DNA from: JABDEZ01 sp965276955
Lineage (GTDB): Bacteria; Bacteroidota; Bacteroidia; Chitinophagales; Chitinophagaceae
Assembly: GCA_965276955.1 (NCBI GenBank)
Contig: CBDIBP010000027.1
Span: forward strand, 91,600-155,599
Direction of reading: 5' to 3'
Length of the DNA: 64,000 nt
Part shown: positions 17,020-26,000 of the stretch, one piece after another
Numbering within the stretch: position 1 is the first letter of the stretch
How the letters are laid out: every line of letters starts with the position of its first letter
Program-made: the position numbers and the translations under genes
Notes under the pieces: generated by a model
What the model was told of the DNA's origin: nothing
The model's input: only the letters and a program-made list of their open reading frames with translations
Database searches by the model: none

Positions 17020-17412
17020 TTATAAAGATAAATATAAAAATTTCTTAACGCCTACGTCGGTGACCTTATCAATCATTGTTTGTGCCATTCCGTTACCCGT
17101 ACGTGGATAGTGATAATAAAATCCATTACTTGGTATGCCTGCATATTGATTGTTACCTGCACAGGTATTCAGGTATTCGGGAGCACAAAACGTACCAAAA
17201 GAGTCGACAGGAGGGTGATTAAAAGTATCAATTGCCGTCCAGCCTGTGGCAAATTTAATTTGGTCATTTTCATATGGGCACCTGCTGTGTGTTTCAAATC
17301 CACCATTGTTCACAAAGGTAACTTGCGCACTCGTTGATATGGTCGCCAATAAAGTAAGCAGGTACAAAATTATTTTGTACCTGCTTACTTTATTTATCCG
17401 GTATCTTCTCAT
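17020..17412 (-). pseudogene. Truncated third copy of the T9SS tandem gene
   Basis: The first 112 or so residues match the N-termini of the two tandem paralogues that follow: a signal peptide, then NNGGFETHSRCPY, ATGWTAIDTFNHPP, CAGNNQYAGIPSNG and YYHYPRTGNGMAQTM. The similarity ends abruptly, and the last 18 residues (IDKVTDVGVKKFLYLSL) are unrelated. The remaining 300 residues, including the sorting domain, are missing. The copy is closer to the paralogue at 18748-20001 than to its direct neighbour, since it shares GMAQTM. It still has the signal peptide, so a short secreted product could be made, but T9SS transport would be lost. Confidence 0.8.
17348..17394. repeat. Perfect 47-base palindrome in signal-peptide codons
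   Basis: Two 23-base arms (AATAAAGTAAGCAGGTACAA... and its exact complement) flank a single central T. In the minus-strand mRNA this forms a very stable hairpin starting at nucleotide 19 of the truncated gene's coding sequence, over codons 7-22. The other tandem copies have weaker hairpins at the same place. Confidence 0.9.
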
Positions 17413-17447
17413 GCTATTGTTTTTCTACTGCAAATTTAAAGGTATGT

Positions 17448-18707
17448 TTAGCCCTGCAGCACACTCAGCCGCTGCACACTCCTCACCCCGTCCTCACCCA
17501 CCAGCTCCACCACATACATCCCACTGTTCAGGTCTATCGGCAACCTGTACTCCCCATTCACAAAAGTCAGCTCTCTCCGGAGCATCACTCTCCCACTCAT
17601 ATCATACACCACCATACCCACAGTGCTCGTATTGTTAGGGCACTGTATCATTATCTCCTTACTCGCCGGGTTAGGGTATATCCTATACACACTTGCATTG
17701 CCTATGCTCCCCACACCAGTATTGGCTATGTTCACCCACGCAGTATCATACTTCACATTGCCGCATATGCTTTGTTTTACCACATACACCGTGTTCACTG
17801 TGTCCTTCACCCAAAAGCCAGCATGTATAGTATCTATCAGCAAACCATTGCGGTACCACATGCAGTCGGGCACTATCTCATTTCGGCCTATAAATAAACT
17901 GTCTTTTTTTGTCTTGTACATCCAGCCACCGGCATAGGCGGGGGTGTTGCTGGCTACCACACTTATATCATCAATCAGATATTCACCGCAATCTATTCCA
18001 ATCCCATTTGAATTTGATATCGATGTAAGGACATGTGCATTATCATAAAAGTTGCCAATAGTTATATAGCTTTCATTGCTTGTCGCGGTAAAACTACCTT
18101 CTATCTTTGTCCAGTTCACAGTGTCTGTAACAATGCTAAGCGTTTGCACCTGTGGTATGTGGGTCGTTTGCGGGTACCCGCAGTTCTGGGTGGTGTCAAT
18201 CTCTCCGTTGTCAAAATAGGCCCCTATATGGTTCACAGCATAATTAGCCCCCTGCTCCAGGAATACATAAAACGTAACACAATATTGCGTCCCGGATACT
18301 AATGGGGTTCTTAATTTCCCTTGTAGGTAATCCCGCTGGTAAGGGAAAGTGGTAGATGTATTGTACATTATCATTTCTACCATGCCGTTTCCTGTCCGTG
18401 GATAATGATAATACAATCCTGTGGCTGGTACACCTGCATATTGATTGGCTCCTGCACAAATATTCATATAGTCAGGAGCACAGGGCGTACCAAAAGAGTC
18501 AGCTGGTGGATGGTTGATAGTGTCGATAGCCGTCCAGCCCGTAGCGAACTTGATCTGGTTCCAATAATAAGGGCATCTGCTGTATGTCTCAAATCCACCA
18601 TTAATTATATAATTCACTTGTGCACTACTCGTGAAGGGCATCAAAAAGAATAGCAGGTACAGGAGTGCCCTGTACCTGCTTATTTTATTTATCGGGTATG
18701 TTGCCAT
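17448..18707 (-). CDS. T9SS-secreted protein with lectin-like N-terminal module (copy 2)
   Basis: A 419-residue secreted protein. A signal peptide ends at TSSAQ. A beta-sandwich module follows (about 30-250): NGGFETYSRCPY, GWTAIDTINHPP, YCVTFYVFLEQG, WTKIEGSFTATSNESYITIGNF and EYLIDDISVV; its pattern resembles carbohydrate-binding-like modules. A short segment (about 260-330) with WYRNG and VYVVKQSICG precedes the T9SS sorting domain (about 340-419): YRIYPNPASKEIMIQ, VVYDMSGRV and LNSGMYVVEL. It is nearly identical over its C-terminal 160 residues to the upstream copy. The mature protein is probably surface-attached or released; the ligand is unknown. Confidence 0.85.
   Translation of the reverse strand: MATYPINKISRYRALLYLLFFLMPFTSSAQVNYIINGGFETYSRCPYYWNQIKFATGWTAIDTINHPPADSFGTPCAPDYMNICAGANQYAGVPATGLYYHYPRTGNGMVEMIMYNTSTTFPYQRDYLQGKLRTPLVSGTQYCVTFYVFLEQGANYAVNHIGAYFDNGEIDTTQNCGYPQTTHIPQVQTLSIVTDTVNWTKIEGSFTATSNESYITIGNFYDNAHVLTSISNSNGIGIDCGEYLIDDISVVASNTPAYAGGWMYKTKKDSLFIGRNEIVPDCMWYRNGLLIDTIHAGFWVKDTVNTVYVVKQSICGNVKYDTAWVNIANTGVGSIGNASVYRIYPNPASKEIMIQCPNNTSTVGMVVYDMSGRVMLRRELTFVNGEYRLPIDLNSGMYVVELVGEDGVRSVQRLSVLQG
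18652..18680. repeat. Imperfect palindrome in signal-peptide codons (copy 2)
   Basis: AGCAGGTACAGG and CCTGTACCTGCT pair around a five-base loop. The position in the gene is the same as the 47-base palindrome of the truncated copy. Near the loop, the pairs change from A-T to G-C on both arms at once, i.e. the pairing is kept while the sequence differs. Confidence 0.75.
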
Positions 18708-18747
18708 ATCACTGTTTTTCTATGCAAATTTAAAGGTATGTTTAGCC

Positions 18748-20001
18748 CTACAGCACACTCAGCCGCTGCACACTCCTCACCCCGTCCTCACCCACCAGCT
18801 CCACCACATACATCCCACTGTTCAGGTCTATCGGCAACCTGTACTCCCCATTCACAAAAGCTATTTCCTTACGCATCATCACTCTGCCGCTCATATCATA
18901 CACCACCATACCCACGGCACTTGTGTTGTTAGGTGCCTGTATCATTATCTCCTTACTCGCCGGGTTGGGGTATATCCTGTACACACTCTCATTGCCCACA
19001 CTGGCCACACCTGCAGTTGCTATGTTCACCCAGGCGGTGTCGTACTTCACATTGCCGCATATGCTTTGCTTCACCACATACACCGTGTTCACTGTGTCCT
19101 TCACCCAAAAGCCCGCATGCACCGTGTCTATCAGCACACCATTGCGGTACCACATACAGTCGGGCACTATCTCATTACGCCCTATAAACAAACTATCCTT
19201 TTTTGTTTTGTACATCCAGCCACCAGCGTAGGCAGGTGTATTGCTTTCTACTACGCTTACATCGTCTACTAAGTAGTAGGCCGTCACTTGTGCTAATCCC
19301 GAAGGGTTTAATACAGAAGTAAGCACATGTGCATTGTCATAAAAATTGCCAATAGTGATATAGCTCTCATTGCTTGTCGCGGTAAAACTACCTTCTATTT
19401 TTGTCCAGTTCACAGTGTCTTTAACAATGCTAAGCGTTTGTACCTGCGGGATATGTGTTGTTTGCGGGAGACCACAGTTTTGGGTAGTATCTATTTGTCC
19501 ATTATCAAAATAGGCACCTAAGTGGTTCACTGCATAACCCGACCCCTGCTCCAGGAACACAAAAAATGTAACACAATATTGTCTCCCAGATATCAATGCT
19601 GCTCTTAATTTTCCCTGTAGGTAGTCCCGTTGATAAGGAAAAGTGGTAGATATATTATACATCATTGTTTGTGCCATTCCGTTACCGGTACGCGGATAAT
19701 GATAATAATAGCCTGTAGTTGGCACGCCCGTGTACTGATTATTAATAGCACAGGTATTCAGATAATCGGGTGCGCAGGGAGTACCAAAAGAGTCTGTAGG
19801 TGGATGGTCTATTGTATCAATAGCGGTCCAGCCTGTAGCGAACTTGATCTGGTCCCATTCATACGGGCACCGGCTATATGTTTCAAACCCGCCATTCTGC
19901 ACATAGTTCACCTGTGCGTGCACGGAGTTCCCCATAAGACAAAGCAGCAGGTACAGGACCATCCTGTTCCTGCTGCCTATATTTATCTGGTATGCCCTCA
20001 T
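18748..20001 (-). CDS. T9SS-secreted protein with lectin-like N-terminal module (copy 1)
   Basis: A 417-residue paralogue of copy 2 with the same layout: signal peptide (ending SVHAQ), a beta-sandwich module with NGGFETYSRCPY and YYLVDDVSVV, and a T9SS sorting domain beginning VYRIYPNPASKE. It starts one base past the TAG of the giant T9SS gene, so the two are probably translationally coupled. This copy is likely the ancestral one: the sequences before the two other copies contain a remnant of the giant gene's 3' end, which only this copy adjoins naturally. Function is unknown. Confidence 0.85.
   Translation of the reverse strand: MRAYQINIGSRNRMVLYLLLCLMGNSVHAQVNYVQNGGFETYSRCPYEWDQIKFATGWTAIDTIDHPPTDSFGTPCAPDYLNTCAINNQYTGVPTTGYYYHYPRTGNGMAQTMMYNISTTFPYQRDYLQGKLRAALISGRQYCVTFFVFLEQGSGYAVNHLGAYFDNGQIDTTQNCGLPQTTHIPQVQTLSIVKDTVNWTKIEGSFTATSNESYITIGNFYDNAHVLTSVLNPSGLAQVTAYYLVDDVSVVESNTPAYAGGWMYKTKKDSLFIGRNEIVPDCMWYRNGVLIDTVHAGFWVKDTVNTVYVVKQSICGNVKYDTAWVNIATAGVASVGNESVYRIYPNPASKEIMIQAPNNTSAVGMVVYDMSGRVMMRKEIAFVNGEYRLPIDLNSGMYVVELVGEDGVRSVQRLSVL
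19944..19976. repeat. Imperfect palindrome in signal-peptide codons (copy 1)
   Basis: GCAGCAGGTACAGGA and TCCTGTTCCTGCTGC pair with one mismatch around a CCA loop, at the same gene position as the hairpins of the other two copies. The loop-proximal pairs differ from both others but stay complementary. Confidence 0.7.
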
Positions 20002-20002
20002 G

Positions 20003-23000
20003 CTATTGCTTTTCTACTGCAAATTTAAAGGTATAATATTTACCGCTGCTATCGCGTAGTTGTATCAGGTACATACCGGGGGGCACGTTGCTCATCTTCA
20101 CCTGTGCCCTGCTGCCACTAAAGGTAAGCGCTTGCTTGTACACCAGGCGTCCCGCACCGTCCCATACCTCTGTATATACTGGGTTGGCATCGGCCACCGT
20201 TTGCAGCAGGTTCAGGTTACCATCATTGGGGTTGGGGTACAGGCTATAGCTTTGGGTATTGGCAGTGGTTACAGCGGCTATGCGCCTGACCATCCTGTCC
20301 TCTCCGCTACCATAGGGCAGCCCGCACGCACGGTCATCGGCATATACTATATGGGTATTGCTCACCGCATCATACAGGCTGCGCGCCTGGTACACCACAG
20401 CCCCGTTGGTAAAGGGGCACAGCCCCGCAAGGCCCAGCAGCTGCAGGCTGTCATAGGCTGTTGCAAAGCCTTGTGCATACCTTATATAAAGGTTGTAGTA
20501 GCTGGTATAGTTGGCCACTATATAGTCTGCCGCAGCGTTGTCTGCTATGGTCACCCCGGTCACCGGGTCGTTGGCGGGGCTGCCGGCAGGCAGGGTGCTT
20601 ATCAGGCTTATGGCACCATCCAGGTCGCCGCTGGCCGTTGTGGCCTCTATATCGGTAAGGGCCTTGTAGCGGCTGGCCGCCGCCATGCTCACAAACTCAC
20701 TTAGGGTGTCGTTGGCATCTATTATTGTGGTATCGGTCAGCAGGGTCTGCCACAGCCCCATCTGGTCTATCCAGGTAGTGGTGGCCGTGTTCTGGTAGTA
20801 GGGCAGTTGCGCCGTGGCCACCAGCGATGCCAGCTTCCATGGCCCCGCCGGGGTTATAGGATAGGGGACGATATTCTTACCGCAGCCGCCTATGCTGGTC
20901 TTGTTAAGTTGTATGGTCACGCCAAGGGCATAACTACTTAAGGCGGGAGAACCAGAATTGTAATTAGGCATGTAGGTGCCGCTCGTATAGGGTGGTGGTG
21001 GCACTGTCGGGTTATACAATAGTATAGAGTTCCCCGGTACAGAGTTCAGCCCATAGGTCTGGGGGTACGTACTGCTCCACGTAAGCCCCGGCGCTGTAGG
21101 CAGCTGCCATATGTTATTGGCTGCCTCAGGCAAGTGCGGCACACTGTTGGTGGTCACCTGCTGGTCTATGGCGCCATTGCTGCTCAGCACGTATCCCTTG
21201 CCGGTGTTCTGCATCAGGTTGTTGGCCCATTGTGTGCCCTTGTTGGTGGCCGCAAATTCAAATCCACGGCCCACGTTGTTCACCGTATTGCACCAGTTGG
21301 CCAGCCCGGTATTCATGGTGGCATATATGCCCCTCATCTGGTCATCGGCATAGGCATATACCGCACTTCCGCCGGTTATGTGGCCCGCAGGGCCGTTTAT
21401 CACGTTGTTAAATACTATGGCATCTGTGCAGGCGGCTATGTTTATCCCATACTGCGCCGGCTGGCCCGGCGGCACTGCCAGCGCTATATTATTGCTGGTG
21501 CAGTTCAGGTATTGCTGTGCAAACCCGCTCAGGTATATGCCGTTGTACACATTGGTCAGCGTGTTGGTATTTATGGCCGGCGCCACGCCCGGTGTGCAGC
21601 CACTGTTGCAGTGCAGGGTGGTCTGCACCGCTATGGCCTGCTGCACAAAGGGGTTGGCCACCCCGCTCCCTGCCGATGCCTGTATGGTGTTGTTACTGAT
21701 GTTCATTGGTCCGCCGGGGCCTGTACCAAAGGTGGTGGGCATTGCTGTCATAGCATTTATACCATTGGTCACATTGGTAATGGTATTGTAGCTCACGTCC
21801 AGGTTATACACGTGCTGTGCATGAAAATTTACCCCGTAGTTGCCCGGTATGGCAGCTGCTGCGGAGTTCAGGTAGGCAATATTGTGCAGCTTACTGATGA
21901 TCTTGCAGTTCTGCACCGTCATATCGCTTTGGTTGGGTGCGTCCACGCCGGTCACACAGTCGTAGAATTCATTTTGATAAGCCCCTCCGTTGTTCCATAC
22001 CCGGAGCCTGCCGCAATAATTGGCCTGGTTGGTGTATATACCATCACCGCCCAAACCGGCCCCCAGGTAGTTCATGTTCATGAACGTATTGTTGTATGCC
22101 GACAGATTGCTGTTGTACAGATATATCCCGGCCCCCAGGTTGTCGAACAGGTTGCGGGCGGTGCTGGTAGCCTCGCTTCCTACCACGGCTTCACTGTAGA
22201 GCTGTGGTGTGCTGTAGCAGCCATTGCTGATGCCCACCAGGTTCATGTGTATGCCGTAGAAACAGGGGCCTGAAGACTTTGTATTGATCAGCGGATAAGC
22301 ATAATTACTCAGCAGGGCCGTTGGCGATACTATATTGTATGGCGGGCTGTAGCTATCGGCAGGTGTTATTGCATTTTTCAGACCGCTGGCCCCGGTTACC
22401 GGTGGCCATGTCAGCGGATAGCTTAGCGCTGCTCCGTTATTGTACTGTATAAAATTGCGGGAGGTGAACACCGTATTGGTTATACTCAGGAACTGGCTCA
22501 TATCCGCAACGTATAGCGAGTTATAATTTTCCATGTCAATGCCCTGTGTGCAGCGGTTGAATGTTGCACCATCCGACCTGATGACGTAAGTATGACCCGA
22601 TGCCGGTGTGGTACCACTGGTGGCGATCCCTATATTAGCATCTTCTATCATTGTATTGTTGGTCAGGTACACACTTCCGGTACTGCCCCCGAAAACAATA
22701 CCATTCCACATCTCAGAAGAAGTAAGGCACGTAAAAAAGTGACAATTGCTAAAAGTGATGCTCGACCCCTCATCTATAATGATGTTGGTAGCAGGCGCCA
22801 TCCAGAACCGCGCATTACTTATAGTAAAGTTACCCCGCAGGTGGAAAGTGCCGTGTACATAATTATTTATGCCGGCTGGCCATGCCACTAACGGTAATGG
22901 CGCGCCTGGAGGATAGTAAGTGGTCGTTGTAGACCCCGCAACTCCTATATCTGTAGATGCCTGGCCGGCAAATATTGTTGCAGCAGTACAAATATCCAGC

Positions 23001-26000
23001 TTGCTTTCAGTAGGTGTAACGCTTATTGTCGTGCTGGCGGTGCTGGAACATCCGTTCAAGGTGGCTACTACCGTGTAGGTCACTGAAGATGTCATACTTC
23101 CTGGCGCCGGCGTAGCTGATATCTCAGATCCGCTCGCGTTCAGTACCAGTATCGATGGAGGAACTAATGTGGCAGCAGGCACCGAGGTCCAGGTATATGT
23201 GGCGCCCACAGGGCCAAATGCAAATATCAGGGTAGATTGTCCGCCATACACAGTAGTCAGGGTGCTGCCCGTCGTTACGGCCGGTGGCGTGCCGGCCGGC
23301 ACGGTCACATGCGCTGTCGCGGTGCATCCGCCGGTTCCAGTCGCGGTCACGGTATAAAGATTTGTACCTGCAACAGGTGTGGCAGTAGTATTGGCGCAGG
23401 TGGCGCATGCTACAGCGCCTGCCCCGGTAGCAGGTGTCCATAAAAAACTGGTGGCCCCGGTCGATGTGGTGGTCAGGCTCACTGGTATCCCTACGCATAC
23501 CCCGGTGGGCGCAGCGCTTGCTGTTATGGTCGGTACAGCGTTGTAAGTAACAGCTACTGGCCCCGCAGTGGCCTGGCAGCCATTTACATCTGTCACTTTC
23601 ACGCTGTAGTTTGTGGTCCCTGTTATAGATGGTGTGGTATAGTTGGCATACGGGCTCGCAGCGCCACCGTTGTACGAGTAGCTGTATCCTGTAGCCACCG
23701 GCCCCGCGTGCAGGGTGATGTAGCCGGCATTAGCACATATCGATGTTGGGCTGGCCGTTAGTGTAGCCACAGGCAGCGGGTTGACGATCAGGTTTATCGT
23801 CGACAATGATGTTGATGTGCAGGTGCCATTATTCACTTTCACACGCATTGTTATTACACCTGCCGTGGTTATGGTGGGGTTTATTGACGATAGTCCCACG
23901 GTAGGCCCCGCATACGTGCTCCATGTACTTCCCAGGTCATAGCTTATTTCCCAGGTGTAGGTATACGAGGGGTTAGCCGGGAATGCATACAATATTGGTC
24001 CCGTAGCGCCGACACATATATAAGAGCTTCCTGCTCCTTTACCTATGCTCGCCTGGAAAAGGTTTACGGTCACAGAACCCGCACAATTGCTACTGGTGGC
24101 ATCGTAGACCGTATAGGTGGTGCTTGCTGTGGGGCTCTTGGTTATCGTGGCACCGCAGCTACTGCAGCTGCCGCTCGGTGGCCACGTCCAGTTACAGGTG
24201 CTGCAGCCTGTTGTGGTCAGCGTCACTGTACCACCGGAGCACAGCGGGTTAGGACTTGCTGTGACATTCGCGGTCGAATTGATGACTTTGATCTTGGACG
24301 CTATCGTCATAAGGCATCCACTGGTCGGATCTGTATAAACATAAGAAAGTTGTACTGTCTGCGGTAGAGTACCGGTTAATGCAGAGGGGCTAAAAGTGCC
24401 GTTACTTGTCTGGGTCACTCCCGGTCCGTAAAATGTTCCGCCGGTTATGGACGAGTAGCCACTGATGTACTGTCCCAGGTTGGTTAGTGGCCCCGTACAT
24501 GCTGCTACAGTAGCCGGCAATATAAATGTGTGCACGGTACCACGTACCAGTTGTATATCATCTATGCCAATATAGGAGCTATAATCCGGATGACCGCTTG
24601 TCATAGGATAGTTGAACGTGGGCCACGTTGTGCTGTTCTTATTGATGGCGTTAAAAATGATCAGGTTGGTGTACGACCCTGTAATGGTAAAAGTATAGGT
24701 AAGGTATGTCCATGCATCATTGTCCGGTATTCCGGGCACCGCAAGATTTGCATTGATGTTATAAAAGGTTGCGGGCATATTGTTCATGTAGCCGCTGGTA
24801 TAGGTAAGTGGTCCGTTACTTAGCCCTATTCCTATTGTTCCGGGTAGCCCAAGATTGGTACCGCTGTAAAAAGACCCCACGTTTACCACTTTTGCCCACA
24901 GGCTTATAGTATATGTGCCTGGACCTATTGATGTCGTAAAAGATGCTTGCTCGGCCTCTGTTTCAAACAGTCCTGCGCTGAAGTTTATCCCATAATCAGC
25001 AAACAGTGCCAGGAAGTTATTGTTGGTAGTGGCCGGTGGCAGTAGTGGTGGCTGATGCACATATATAGTTGGAGTAGCCATTGTGTTCGGCACATTGAAC
25101 GACCAGAGATGACGTGCAGGACTTATGGTAGTACAGCCCGTGCTGTATAGGTCTGGTGTGCCCATATAAGTACTCCAGCAATCTATGATCGCTGTTGCCG
25201 GAGCTATCGGATCTATAGAAAGGGTGTCTGGCGCAAAAGGCACCGTTAGACCACAACCTGTGGCCGATTCATAACCTGGGTTAGGAACTAAATTACAAGG
25301 TGTAGTACTGCATATCCCGCTTGTTTTGGCTAGTGGCCCGCCCGCAATATTTCCTCTTACGCCTGTTGCACTCACAGGTACATAACTGAAAATGTTTACA
25401 CCACCGCCGGCTCCGGTTAGCATTATCGTTGTACCACTGGTACCGCTTGATGCAGAAAACATCCCAGATCCATAAATCATTTGTAGTCCCTCAAAGCTCC
25501 CACCGCTCACGCCGCTATCGTTCCCAAGCAGCGCACTACCGTTAAAAGTAAGTGTACCGGTCGAATCGAATGTAAAAGTATAGGCTCCATTATCTATACC
25601 ATCATTGATTCCCGTCACTGGTATAGTGGCCGCAAAGGTACTATCATATTGTACATAGTTCAGGTTGATGTCCGAGCTGTCTCCGAAGAAGCCATTCACA
25701 CTATATCCAATGTCCGCCAGTACTTGCTGCTCTTCTGGTTGCGGGTGTCTCTTCATGCTTCCGGGCATGTCTCCTGCATTCGTTATATTGCTCATCAGAA
25801 AGTACTGGTTGTTCACCATAGGCGATGTACTGCCCGATGGTAAGCACTGGTCCTCAAAATGGCTTATACTTATGCCTGGCTCAAAGCAATTGGGAGTGTA
25901 TACGGTTTGTGGATAGGCCAGTCCTCCATAGTATTTTATGCCTGTGCTGCATATAGTGCTGTCTGTATAGCAGGTACCACCAGGTGCCAGTACCGACGTA

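Noticed and set aside
17246..19272. Plus-strand frames over the T9SS tandem genes, some with membrane-like N-termini
   Set aside because: They are antisense to clear paralogues. Their apparent helix arises because the palindrome encodes almost the same peptide on both strands.
17448..20001. Tandem repeats considered as a CRISPR array
   Set aside because: The repeats are whole genes of about 1.25 kb with protein-level similarity, not short repeats with spacers.
20060..22273. Long plus-strand reading frames (up to 379 codons) opposite the giant T9SS gene
   Set aside because: They are antisense to a continuous, recognisable protein; their products are Cys/His/Val-rich with no domain. The GC-rich repeats of the giant gene keep the opposite frames open.
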